From the NCBI RefSeq assembly GCF_051603425.1, contig NZ_CP194411.1, positions 558,001 to 622,000 of the forward strand: a stretch of DNA of 64,000 bases, read 5' to 3'. Position 1 is the first letter of the stretch. Each line of letters opens with the position of its first letter. A program made the translations under genes and the position numbers. Origin of the DNA: Selenomonas sputigena_A (GTDB lineage Bacteria; Bacillota; Negativicutes; Selenomonadales; Selenomonadaceae). The notes beneath the pieces were generated by a model. The model was not told where the DNA came from, did not search any database, and saw only the letters and a list, made by a program, of their open reading frames with translations. This document shows positions 9,047 through 16,811 of this stretch, one piece after another.

Positions 9047-9102
9047 AAAAAAGGCAGCCCTGCATCATACCGTATATCGGATGATGCAGGGCTGCCTTTT
9101 TC
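9047..9102. terminator. Strong terminator, usable in both directions
   Basis: A 15-16 bp stem (GGCAGCCCTGCATCAT with its complement) around a 12-nt loop is flanked by A6 on the left and T5 on the right. It ends the YdjI-G-H transcript and could also stop the convergent marR transcript. Confidence 0.88.
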
Positions 9103-9211
9103 GCTTCTTTATCCAAATGACCGCAGCGAGCGGGACGGCGCGGTGCAGGAACGGCGACTCTGCACGCTGCACCGGAACAGACGGCGTGCAAACGGATCAC
9201 AGCAGGACGTT

Positions 9212-9649
9212 TCAGACAGAATACCGCGCTCTCTCCATGCGCTCGTCTTCGACAGCATTTTTCATCGCCTGCTCCAAAAGCCCGCCCATCTGACGGCATT
9301 CCTCTTCCGAGAAGCCCCGCGTCAGGAGCTTCTGCCAACGGTCGCTGGCCTTCCTCAGCTCCTTTTTGATGCCCTGCGCTTTTTTCGTCGTCCGAAGCAC
9401 ATAGGCGCGGCGATCGTTCTCGCTGACCGTACGGCTTATATAGCCCGCCTCGACAAGCTTCGCAACGGCGCGCGCCGCCGTCGTCTTGTCGATCTTCACC
9501 ATCTGCGCCAGCCGCTCCTGGTTGATGCCCTCATTATCCAAAAGATGCAGCAGGAAAATATATTGGCCGCTGCCGAGCCCATACTTCTTCAAGGCCGCAT
9601 TGAAATAACTCTGGCTGTACCGATAGAGCAGGGAGATATGCATCCCCAT
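9212..9649 (-). CDS. MarR-family transcriptional regulator
   Basis: 145 residues from ATG 9649, preceded by GAGGAA with 5-nt spacing; an in-frame start 78 nt upstream would add a tail unlike the family. The winged helix-turn-helix shows NQERLAQMVKIDKTTAARAVAKLVEAGYI followed by the wing motif SENDRRAYVLRTTKKA in the usual order. The C-terminal helix (MGGLLEQAMKNAV) would form the dimer interface. Length is typical for MarR. Target and ligand are unknown; it stands alone and may regulate itself through repeated ATTC(C)TATAT sequences in its upstream region (about 9695-9735). Confidence 0.85.
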   Translation of the reverse strand: MGMHISLLYRYSQSYFNAALKKYGLGSGQYIFLLHLLDNEGINQERLAQMVKIDKTTAARAVAKLVEAGYISRTVSENDRRAYVLRTTKKAQGIKKELRKASDRWQKLLTRGFSEEECRQMGGLLEQAMKNAVEDERMERARYSV

Positions 9650-9870
9650 GTCGCTTCCTCGCAAAATATCCCCTCCTCTGGGACTAGATAACCAGGCTTC
9701 CAATATATAGGAATCGCCCGCAAACATATAGAATCCTTCTTGTTTTTCTATATTATACTATGCCATTCTGGAAAAATCTACTCTTAAGTGAAACCTTGCT
9801 CTTAATTTTATTTGTATACATGATACTTTCGACTTATAAAAGAAGCAGTGGGGATCCGGAGCATCCGGAG
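9650..9870. other. Intergenic region upstream of marR
   Basis: It holds the marR leader and a reverse-strand TATAAT near 9750-9755 that is the likely -10, without a good -35. Repeated AT-rich words (CTATAT/ATATAG) could be MarR operators. A short forward reading frame here lacks a ribosome site and coding character. Confidence 0.4.
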
Positions 9871-9923
9871 AAAAAGAAAAAGCCGAAGCCCCCTGCCCTT
9901 TCGGAAAACAGGTGGCTTCGGCT
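9871..9923 (-). terminator. Terminator of the aconitase transcript
   Basis: Read on the reverse strand, a stem of AGCCGAAGCC with GGCTTCGGCT (extended by CCTG/CAGG) is followed by TTTTTCTTTTT. It lies 218 bp past the aconitase stop, with the MITE-like element in between. Confidence 0.78.
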
Positions 9924-9979
9924 CCCGGCCGCACTGCGGCGGAAGGAGGCACAGGCAAGATTCGCGGCTCGAACCTTTA

Positions 9980-10139
9980 GGAAGCGCTGATAAAATGAGG
10001 TCGCCCAGATTTGCACAGATGCGCTGTATCTATCGAGGAGACAAACCACAGGCGTAGCGGTGCTACGTCGAGGATTTGTCGACGACGAGAGGACAGTGCA
10101 GATGTGTGAAGATGGGTGGCTGAATTTATCAGTGCTTCC
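9980..10139. mobile_element. 160-bp MITE-like element, full copy
   Basis: The ends are near-perfect terminal inverted repeats: GGAAGCGCTGATAAA on the left and the complement of GGAAGCACTGATAAA on the right (14 of 15). It is flanked by a possible 4-bp direct repeat TTTA (9976-9979 and 10140-10143). It encodes no transposase, so any movement would need an enzyme in trans. Both ends recur in an internally deleted copy at 15480-15546. It sits directly after the aconitase stop codon, so it is transcribed as part of that 3' untranslated region. Confidence 0.75.
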
Positions 10140-10140
10140 T

Positions 10141-12075
10141 TTATGCCTTCTGCTTATTCTTAATATAATTGAGCTTGCCGCCCGCCTGCAGAAGCTCGAT
10201 ATCGAGCGGCGAAAGGTTGTGGCGGGCATGGAAGCTTTTCTTCTTCGTACGGTTCTCGACCCTGACGGACTTTCCCGGTGCGAGCGATGCAAAGTCGAGG
10301 AAGAGTACGTCGCCCTCCTCGATGCCGTCGTAGTCCTCTGCCGTCTCGAACAGCAGGGGAACGATGCCGAAGTTGACGAGATTTGCAGCATGGATGCGTG
10401 CGAAGCTCTTCGCCAACACGGCCTTGATGCCGAGATACATTGGCGCAAGCGCCGCGTGTTCACGGCTCGATCCCTGCCCGTAGTTTTCGCCTGCGACGAT
10501 GATGCCGCCTCCCACCTTTTGGCAGTGCTCTTTGAAGCCCTCCTGCACATCACGGAAGACGAATTCGGAAATCTTCCCGATATTCGAGCGGTAAGGCAGC
10601 ACCTTAGCTCCTGCCGGCATGATATGGTCGGTCGTGATATTGTCGCCCACCTTGATGACGACTTCCTTTTCCACGGATGCGGCGAGCGGCGTATTTTCCG
10701 GCAGCGGCTTGATGTTCGGGCCCTGTACGACCTCGACGCGCTCGGGATGCTCCTTTTCCGGCGCGTAAATCATCGAGTCGTCCACGAGGAAGACCGCCGG
10801 CTCTTCCGGCAGTTCGAAGCTCGCCTCCCTGGGATCGGCGATGACGCCCTTGATGGCGCTCACGGCCGCCGTCTCCGGCGAAACAAGACAGACATTGGCG
10901 GAAAGCGTGCCGCTCCGTCCCTTGAAATTGCGGTTGAACGTGCGCAGCGACCAGGCATTTGTCACGGGCGACTGCCCCATGCCGATGCACGGGCCGCAGG
11001 TACACTCCAAGAGCCTTGCACCGGCGGAAAGAATCTTCTGCAGGCCGCCCGCCTCCGTCACCATTTGAAGCACCTGACGCGAGCCGGGCGAAAGCACCAG
11101 CGAGACATGCGGCGCGACATGCTGCCCCTCGAGGATCGAGGCTACCGTCATGATATCGCGATAGGAAGAGTTCGTGCAGCTGCCGATAGCCACCTGGTCG
11201 ATGCTCTGCCCCGCGACCTCACGCACCGTCTTGACCACATCGGGCATATGCGGCATGGCAATGAGCGGCTCAAGCTCCGCGAGATCGATGGTATGGCTCT
11301 CGTCGTAGCAGGCACCCTCGTCCGCCGCCAGCGGCCGGAAAACATCCTCACGCCCTTCGCGGCGCAGGAAGCTGCGCGTCGTTTCGTCACTCGGGAAGAC
11401 CGATGTCGTAGCTCCGAGCTCTGCGCCCATATTGGTGATCGTCGCGCGCTCCGGCACGGAAAGCGTCGCGACGCCCGGCCCCGTATACTCGATGACCTTG
11501 CCGACGCCGCCCTTGACCGTAAGAAGCGAAAGAACTTTCAGGATGATGTCCTTCGCGCTCACGCCCTTTTGCAGGGCGCCCAGCAGGCGGACCTCGACGA
11601 CACGCGGCATGTTCAGCATAAAGGGTTCACCCGCCATGGCGCAAGCCACGTCGAGGCCGCCCGCACCGATGGCGAGCATGCCGATGCCGCCGCCCGTCGG
11701 CGTGTGCGAATCGCTGCCCAGAAGCGTCGCGCCCGGCCTGCCGAAACGCTCGAGATGCACCTGATGACAGATGCCGTTGCCGGGGCGCGAGAAGAGGATG
11801 CCGTGCTTCTTGGCAACCGTCTGCAAGTATTTGTGATCGTCGGCATTCTCAAAGCCGCTCTGCAGCGTGTTGTGGTCGACATAGCTGACGGAAAGCTCCG
11901 TCTTCACCTGGCCGACGCCCATCGCCTCGAGCTGAAGATACGCCATCGTACCCGTCGCGTCCTGCGTGAGCGTCTGGTCGATGCGGATGCCGATGGGCGC
12001 ACCCTTCTCCATCGTCCCCGTCACGAGATGCTCCGCGAGAATCTTCTCCGTCAATGTCCATGCCTTTACCGTCAT
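10141..12075 (-). CDS. Aconitate hydratase
   Basis: 644 residues from ATG 12075, preceded by AAAGGGAG at 8 nt; a GTG three codons upstream overlaps that site. It interconverts citrate and isocitrate using a [4Fe-4S] cluster. The cluster cysteines are visible in GSCTNSS and CTCGPCIGMGQ. Substrate-binding segments include LLGSDSHTPTGGG (N-terminal domains) and GENYGQGSSREHAAL (swivel domain). It belongs to the shorter clostridial-type aconitase family (about 640 residues), not the 890-residue AcnA form. It is divergent from citrate synthase and isocitrate dehydrogenase, so the three enzymes form a citrate-to-2-oxoglutarate branch under a shared control region. Confidence 0.93.
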   Translation of the reverse strand: MTVKAWTLTEKILAEHLVTGTMEKGAPIGIRIDQTLTQDATGTMAYLQLEAMGVGQVKTELSVSYVDHNTLQSGFENADDHKYLQTVAKKHGILFSRPGNGICHQVHLERFGRPGATLLGSDSHTPTGGGIGMLAIGAGGLDVACAMAGEPFMLNMPRVVEVRLLGALQKGVSAKDIILKVLSLLTVKGGVGKVIEYTGPGVATLSVPERATITNMGAELGATTSVFPSDETTRSFLRREGREDVFRPLAADEGACYDESHTIDLAELEPLIAMPHMPDVVKTVREVAGQSIDQVAIGSCTNSSYRDIMTVASILEGQHVAPHVSLVLSPGSRQVLQMVTEAGGLQKILSAGARLLECTCGPCIGMGQSPVTNAWSLRTFNRNFKGRSGTLSANVCLVSPETAAVSAIKGVIADPREASFELPEEPAVFLVDDSMIYAPEKEHPERVEVVQGPNIKPLPENTPLAASVEKEVVIKVGDNITTDHIMPAGAKVLPYRSNIGKISEFVFRDVQEGFKEHCQKVGGGIIVAGENYGQGSSREHAALAPMYLGIKAVLAKSFARIHAANLVNFGIVPLLFETAEDYDGIEEGDVLFLDFASLAPGKSVRVENRTKKKSFHARHNLSPLDIELLQAGGKLNYIKNKQKA

Positions 12076-12164
12076 GCAGTACACTCCCTTTATCGATGTT
12101 GCTTTTCACATAAAGAACTTATCACAAAGAGGAGCGAGCGTCAATACTTCTATGCTATTTTATT

Positions 12165-12182
12165 ATAGGAGCAATAACCTAT
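12165..12182. promoter_or_regulatory. Dyad in the aconitase/citrate synthase control region
   Basis: ATAGG and CCTAT arms flank 8 nt (AGCAATAA) between the divergent promoters. A reverse-strand TATAAT overlaps the left arm and could be the -10 of aconitase. The site could bind a regulator acting on both genes; the protein is unknown. Confidence 0.4.
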
Positions 12183-12201
12183 TTTATATATCTAAGCAAA
12201 G

Positions 12202-12210
12202 TGCTATAAT
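12202..12210 (+). promoter_or_regulatory. Extended -10 promoter of the citrate synthase operon
   Basis: TGCTATAAT gives a perfect extended -10, about 42 bp before the ATG. The -35 region is AT-rich but poor (TTTTAT), suggesting either reliance on the TG extension or activation. Confidence 0.6.
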
Positions 12211-12251
12211 GCATTTGTGCTTATTCGCTCATTTGGAAAGGGGCTAACGTC

Positions 12252-13592
12252 ATGGACAAAGCAATCCACCTCGCGCAATTTTACGGCAAATCGCAAAACT
12301 ATACGGATATCCCCAAGGAACTCTTCAAAAAATACAACGTGAAGCGCGGCCTCAGAAACGAGGACAAGACAGGCGTCCTCATCGGCCTTACGCGCATCGC
12401 CGATGTCGTCGGCTACAAGCTCGACGAGAACGGCCACAAGATCGACGCGGACGGCGAGCTCTTCTACCGCGGCATCAACGTCATGGATATGGTGAAGACG
12501 GCGGAGCACTCCTCCTATCTTTACGAGGAAGCCTGTTTCCTGCTGCTCTTCGGCTACCTGCCGACCGAGGAAGATCTCCGGCGCTACTGCCAGGGACTCA
12601 AGGAAGGCTACGAGCTGCCCGAAGGCTTTCTGGAAACGCACCTCCTGCACCATCCGGGAAAGAACCTCATGAACCAGCTGCAGCAGTCCATTCTCGCACT
12701 CTACAACTACGACCGGGACCCCGATGCCACCGATGTCTACAAGACGCTCATCAAGGGCATCGACATCATGGCCAAGCTGCCCTCCATCGCCTGTTACACC
12801 TACAACGCCAAGACCCACTATTTCGGCCGCGAAAGCCTCGTGCTCCACTACCCGCAGCAAGGCTATTCCACGGCCGAGAACATCCTCTCCATGCTGCGCC
12901 TCGACGGCAAATTCACGCGAACCGAAGCGCAGCTGCTCGACATCCTGCTCCTGCTGCACGCCGATCACGGCGGCGGCACGAACTCCACCTTCACCAATGT
13001 CGTCGTCGCCTCGACGGACACCGACCTCTACTCAGCCATCGCCAGCTCCATCGGCTCCCTGAAGGGGCCGCGCCACGGCGGCGCCAATGTACGCGTCGCC
13101 AACATGATGGACAAGGTCATCGAAGCCATCGGCCTGGATGCGGATACAGCGGCCATCGAACGCGTCATCGAGCGCCTGATGGCAGGGGAACTCGACAACC
13201 CCTCGGGGCTTGTCTACGGCATCGGCCATGCCGTCTACACGCTCTCCGACCCGCGTGCCGAAATCATCCGCCAGTATGTCGGCAAACTTGCAGCAAGGAA
13301 GGGTCTCGGGAAAAAATTCGACTTCTTCGTTCGCTTCGAAGCCGTCGCCAAGCGTTACCTGAGCGAGAAAAAGGGCGTGAGCATGTCGAGCAACATCGAC
13401 TTTTACAGCGGGCTCGCCTATGAGCTGCTGGGCATACCGCGCGACCTCTTCACACCGCTCTTCGTTCTCGCACGCACCGTCGGCTGGATCGCGCACAACG
13501 TCGAGCACAAGCTCTACGACAGCCGCATCATCCGCCCGGCTGCCAAGTACGTCGGCAGCATGGCGGATTATGTACCAAGGGAGGCACGCTGA
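12252..13592 (+). CDS. gltA: Citrate synthase (Si type)
   Basis: 446 residues. It condenses acetyl-CoA and oxaloacetate to citrate. Recognisable parts are the catalytic HADHGGGTNSTFT segment, GSLKGPRHGGANVRVANMM, YGIGHAVYTLSDPR and the C-terminal active-site region NIDFYSGLAYELLGIPRDLFTPLF. The N-terminal 60 residues carry the extra segment seen in clostridial enzymes of about 450 residues. The ribosome site is AAAGGGG. The stop codon directly abuts the ATG of the isocitrate dehydrogenase gene, so the two are co-translated. Confidence 0.94.
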   Translation: MDKAIHLAQFYGKSQNYTDIPKELFKKYNVKRGLRNEDKTGVLIGLTRIADVVGYKLDENGHKIDADGELFYRGINVMDMVKTAEHSSYLYEEACFLLLFGYLPTEEDLRRYCQGLKEGYELPEGFLETHLLHHPGKNLMNQLQQSILALYNYDRDPDATDVYKTLIKGIDIMAKLPSIACYTYNAKTHYFGRESLVLHYPQQGYSTAENILSMLRLDGKFTRTEAQLLDILLLLHADHGGGTNSTFTNVVVASTDTDLYSAIASSIGSLKGPRHGGANVRVANMMDKVIEAIGLDADTAAIERVIERLMAGELDNPSGLVYGIGHAVYTLSDPRAEIIRQYVGKLAARKGLGKKFDFFVRFEAVAKRYLSEKKGVSMSSNIDFYSGLAYELLGIPRDLFTPLFVLARTVGWIAHNVEHKLYDSRIIRPAAKYVGSMADYVPREAR

Positions 13593-14591
13593 ATGGCAAC
13601 GAAAATCACAGTATTCAAAGGCGACGGCATCGGTCCTGAAATCACGGACGCCGTTCTGGAAATCCTCGACAAGGCAGGCGCAGGGCTCTCCTGTGAAATC
13701 TTCCCCGTCGGCGAAGCGGAATACGAAAGGAACGGCGCCCTGATTCCGGAAGCCGGCCTCGCCTCCTTTGAAAACACGCGCGTCCTTCTCAAATCCCCCA
13801 TCACGACGCCCGTCGGCAAAGGCTTCCGCTCCCTCAATGTCACGCTGCGGACGAAATACGACCTCTACGCGAACATCCGTCCCGCCAAATCGAATCAGGC
13901 CGTCAAGACGCCCTTCCCCCATGTCGATTTAGTCACCTTCCGTGAAAACACGGAAGATCTCTATGTCGGCGTGGAAAAAGAAATCGATGCCGACACGGTT
14001 CACGCCATTAAGATCATCACGCGGGAAAAGAGCGAGCGCATCTGCCGCGCCGCCTTCCGTTATGCAGCCGCCCACGGGCGCAAAAAGGTCACCTGCGTAC
14101 ACAAAGCCAACATCATGAAGCTCTCCGACGGCCTCTTCCGCTCCGTATTCTACGAAGTCGCCAAGGAATTCCCCTCCATCGAGGCCGACGACAAGATGGT
14201 CGACGCCGCCTGCATGATGCTCGTCATGCACCCCGAAGTCTTCGACATCATGGTCATGCCGAACCTCTACGGAGATATCGTATCCGACCTCACCAGCGGC
14301 CTCATCGGTGGCCTCGGCCTCCTCCCCTCGAGCAACCTCGGCGATACCATGGCGATGTTCGAGGCCGTGCACGGCAGCGCTCCCGACATCGCGGGCAAGA
14401 ACATCGCAAATCCGACCGCCTTCCTCTGGTCCGCCTGCATGATGCTCGAGCATATCGGGCAGAACGAAACAGCGAAAAACATTCGCCGTGCCGTGGATGA
14501 AACGCTTGCCGCAGGCAAGACGCTCACCCCGGACATCGGCGGCACAGCGACGACCGAGGCATATACAAAGGCCGTGATCGAAAGGCTCTGA
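13593..14591 (+). CDS. Isocitrate dehydrogenase, probably NAD-dependent
   Basis: 332 residues of the isocitrate/isopropylmalate dehydrogenase family. Seen: the N-terminal FKGDGIGPEITDAV, the substrate segment SLNVTLRTKYDLYANIRP, FRENTEDLYVG, the metal-binding Asp in NLYGDIVSDLTSGLIGGLG and the nucleotide-binding AVHGSAPDIAGKNIANPTA. The Ser in the RSLNVTLR loop and the pairing with citrate synthase favour isocitrate over isopropylmalate. NAD rather than NADP use is inferred from the short form. It makes 2-oxoglutarate and CO2 and is translated right after citrate synthase. Confidence 0.85.
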   Translation: MATKITVFKGDGIGPEITDAVLEILDKAGAGLSCEIFPVGEAEYERNGALIPEAGLASFENTRVLLKSPITTPVGKGFRSLNVTLRTKYDLYANIRPAKSNQAVKTPFPHVDLVTFRENTEDLYVGVEKEIDADTVHAIKIITREKSERICRAAFRYAAAHGRKKVTCVHKANIMKLSDGLFRSVFYEVAKEFPSIEADDKMVDAACMMLVMHPEVFDIMVMPNLYGDIVSDLTSGLIGGLGLLPSSNLGDTMAMFEAVHGSAPDIAGKNIANPTAFLWSACMMLEHIGQNETAKNIRRAVDETLAAGKTLTPDIGGTATTEAYTKAVIERL

Positions 14592-14650
14592 ACGGCCTTT
14601 GCAGAGCATCGACCGCAAAATGCCGCACCTGCCCCGGCAAAACCTTTTCA

Positions 14651-14700
14651 AAAAAACGCCCTTGGGAGAGAAGCCACGCTTCCCGCCCAAGGGCGTTTGT
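14651..14700. terminator. Terminator between isocitrate dehydrogenase and the PerR/Fur gene
   Basis: AAACGCCCTTGGG pairs with CCCAAGGGCGTTT around an 18-nt loop. A-rich sequence precedes it and T-rich sequence follows, so it can serve both convergent transcripts. Confidence 0.85.
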
Positions 14701-14723
14701 ACTTTATTTGCCTCGCTCTTCCG

Positions 14724-15149
14724 TCAATGCGCCGCCTTCTGGCAGGCCGGGCACTGCCCGTAGAAATAGAGCTGCTTGCCCGAAATGGCATAGCCCGTTT
14801 CTGTTTCCACCTGCTCCACAAGATCGCCCGTATCGGCCTTGAACACATCGTCTACGCGGCCGCAGCCCACGCAGCAAATATGCGGATGGCTCGTCGTATT
14901 CGCATCGTAGCGGAAACTCTCCTCGCCGACATTCAGCGCCTGCACAAGACCGACTTTGCCAAGAATGTCCAGCGTCTTGTAAACCGTCGCCAAACTCATC
15001 GTCGGATAAGTCGGCTGCAGCTCGCTGTAAATCATATCCGCTGTCGGATGCGCCGTCGTATGGCAGAGCACGTCGTAGACGGCAAGCCTCTGCGGCGTTA
15101 CCTTGAATCCTTTTTCGCGCAGCAGCGTCGTCACTTCCTGCATCACCAT
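14724..15149 (-). CDS. Fur-family regulator, PerR-like
   Basis: 141 residues from ATG 15149, preceded by GGAGGG; an upstream in-frame start lacks a ribosome site. The N-terminal winged helix contains KVTPQRLAVYDVL and LATVYKTLDIL. The structural zinc site is present as CVGC and CPAC. The regulatory metal region reads FRYDANTTSHPHICC; the Asp in RYD matches the PerR ligand rather than the Glu usual in Fur. This favours a peroxide sensor, but the assignment is an inference. A perfect 8-bp inverted repeat in its own promoter region suggests autoregulation. A PerR-box-like sequence lies at the ahpC promoter 5 kb away. Confidence 0.82.
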   Translation of the reverse strand: MVMQEVTTLLREKGFKVTPQRLAVYDVLCHTTAHPTADMIYSELQPTYPTMSLATVYKTLDILGKVGLVQALNVGEESFRYDANTTSHPHICCVGCGRVDDVFKADTGDLVEQVETETGYAISGKQLYFYGQCPACQKAAH

Positions 15150-15207
15150 GTTTTTCCCTCCTTGCCTGTCGGCTGCACCTTTGTCCAAGCCGTACTATTG
15201 CAATATT

Positions 15208-15234
15208 TTTCTAACAATCATTTGTCGTTAGAAA
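15208..15234. promoter_or_regulatory. Candidate operator of the PerR/Fur gene
   Basis: TTTCTAAC and GTTAGAAA are perfect 8-bp arms separated by 11 nt, about 60 bp upstream of the start codon. This is a natural autoregulatory site. Confidence 0.6.
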
Positions 15235-15479
15235 GAACTCTCATCAACTTAAGTTTACCTCATTTGCTCCCGCCTGTCAATTCCTTGGAGGTAAAAGTTT
15301 ACATTTTCTCCAAAACGCAGCTTCCAGCCACGATTCCTCCGCCGTCTGCCCATCCCTCATTCTGTATGCGCTCCCGAGAAAGCGCCCCGAAAACAAGCGT
15401 ATAAAGCATCCATCCCGTCGCTTCGGAAATACCCGAATATTGCTTTGTCTGCCTCCGCTCCAAAGCAAAATCTCCTGTA
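15235..15479. other. Intergenic region upstream of the PerR/Fur gene
   Basis: AT-rich at 15235-15310, then of mixed composition. Short frames cross it but lack ribosome sites and run into the repeat element. No gene is supported. Confidence 0.4.
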
Positions 15480-15546
15480 GGAATCCCTGACAAATTCAGC
15501 CACCCATCTTCACACATCCGGGCGACTTCATTTGATCGGCGCTTCC
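15480..15546. mobile_element. Internally deleted 67-bp copy of the MITE-like element
   Basis: The first 39 bp match the reverse complement of the right end of the 9980-10139 element, and the last 27 bp match its left end with 3 mismatches. About 93 bp of the core are missing. The orientation is opposite to the first copy. No convincing target duplication is seen. Confidence 0.7.
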
Positions 15547-15584
15547 GATAGCCATCCCTTGCAGTCCTGCGGCAAAACGTCATG

Positions 15585-15618
15585 AAAAAGCCCCGCTCGA
15601 ACAGCTCCGAGCGGGGGC
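15585..15618 (-). terminator. Terminator of the pheA-aroF transcript
   Basis: On the reverse strand GCCCCCGCTCG pairs with CGAGCGGGGC and is followed by T5. It lies 94 bp past the aroF stop. Confidence 0.8.
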
Positions 15619-15711
15619 AAACCATATAGGCGAAGAGGCGAACAGCTTCTTTCGCCGCTCGCCGCGGCAGCCTTCCCCTAAGACGGGAGCAGCGCGTGCC
15701 GGAAACCGATC

Positions 15712-16743
15712 TTAAATATCCATCGGCTCGATCTTCTCATCCCGCATGAACTGCGCGATCTTCTTCACGCCGCGCATGACCTCGTAGTAGCTCTCAGGCG
15801 TCAGGGACTGCGGGCCGTCGGACAGCGCCTTGGCCGGATTCGGGTGCATCTCCATGATGAGACCGTCCGCACCGGCCGCTATGGAAGCGAACGCCATGGG
15901 GCGCACGAAACGCCACTTTCCCGTGCCATGGCTCGGATCGGAGATGATCGGCAGATGCGATAGATGCTTGATGGCAGCAACAGCACTGAGGTCGAGCGTA
16001 TTGCGCGTATACGTCTCGTAGGTGCGGATGCCCCGCTCACAGAAAATCACGTTCGGGTTGCCCTCGTTCATGATGTACTCGGCCGCATTCAGCCACTCGT
16101 CGATCGTCGCCGCCAACCCGCGCTTGAGCATCACAGGCTTGCTCCCGCGGCCGACTTCCTTCAGCAGGCGGAAGTTCTGCATATTGCGCGCACCGATCTG
16201 CAGGACGTCGGCATACTCAGAAACAAGTCCGACGTTTTCCACCTCCGTGACCTCGGTCACGATCTTGAGCCCTGTCTTTTCGCGCGCCTCGGCGAGAAGC
16301 TTCAGGCCTTCCTCTTCAAGGCCCTGGAAGGAATACGGCGAGGTGCGCGGCTTGTAGGCGCCGCCCCGCAGGAATTGAGCGCCGCCCTTCTTGACGATCT
16401 CGGCGGCTTCCATAAGCTGTTCACGGGACTCAACGGCGCAGGGGCCGGCCATGACGACGGGCAATCCCTCGCCGATCTTGATGCCGCCGACATCGATGAC
16501 GGTCGGCATCGGATGAAACTCCCTGCTTGCAAGCTTATAGCTCTTAGAAATGGAGACGCTCTGCTCAACGCCGTCCATCGCATCGATGGCCAAAGAGCCC
16601 ATGCGCATCTTGTCGCCGATGACGCCGACGATCTTCTGCTGGGCGCCTTCCATGATCTTGGCCTCAAGACCCACACCGTTGATGGCCGCAATGACCTCTT
16701 TGATATTCTCTGCTGTCGCATCCGGGTTCATGATGATGACCAT
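15712..16743 (-). CDS. aroF: 3-deoxy-7-phosphoheptulonate synthase (DAHP synthase)
   Basis: 343 residues. It joins phosphoenolpyruvate and erythrose 4-phosphate, the first step of the shikimate pathway. Residues 1-70 form the ferredoxin-like regulatory domain typical of the AroF/KdsA-related class. The barrel follows, with VMAGPCAVESREQL, RGGAYKPRTSPYSFQG, IGARNMQNF, MLKRGLAATIDEW and DPSHGTGKW. The ribosome site is AAAGGAG. It follows pheA by 68 bp on the same strand, pairing the entry step of aromatic biosynthesis with a phenylalanine-branch enzyme. Confidence 0.93.
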   Translation of the reverse strand: MVIIMNPDATAENIKEVIAAINGVGLEAKIMEGAQQKIVGVIGDKMRMGSLAIDAMDGVEQSVSISKSYKLASREFHPMPTVIDVGGIKIGEGLPVVMAGPCAVESREQLMEAAEIVKKGGAQFLRGGAYKPRTSPYSFQGLEEEGLKLLAEAREKTGLKIVTEVTEVENVGLVSEYADVLQIGARNMQNFRLLKEVGRGSKPVMLKRGLAATIDEWLNAAEYIMNEGNPNVIFCERGIRTYETYTRNTLDLSAVAAIKHLSHLPIISDPSHGTGKWRFVRPMAFASIAAGADGLIMEMHPNPAKALSDGPQSLTPESYYEVMRGVKKIAQFMRDEKIEPMDI

Positions 16744-16811
16744 AACAAACTCCTTTCAAACGAGGGAATCACACGCTTAAATAAATGACTGCCCTAACCG
16801 CACCCAACGGA

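Noticed and set aside
9760..9990. A 76-codon forward frame beside marR
   Set aside because: It runs through the aconitase terminator and into the MITE-like element, without a ribosome site.
10060..12168. A 702-codon open frame antisense to aconitase
   Set aside because: It mirrors the codon pattern of the real gene in GC-rich DNA, lacks a ribosome site and shows no domain; the aconitase motifs on the other strand are unambiguous.
15299..15625. A 108-codon reverse frame upstream of the PerR/Fur gene
   Set aside because: It crosses the deleted repeat and the aroF terminator; the peptide it shares with the other repeat copy only reflects the repeat sequence.
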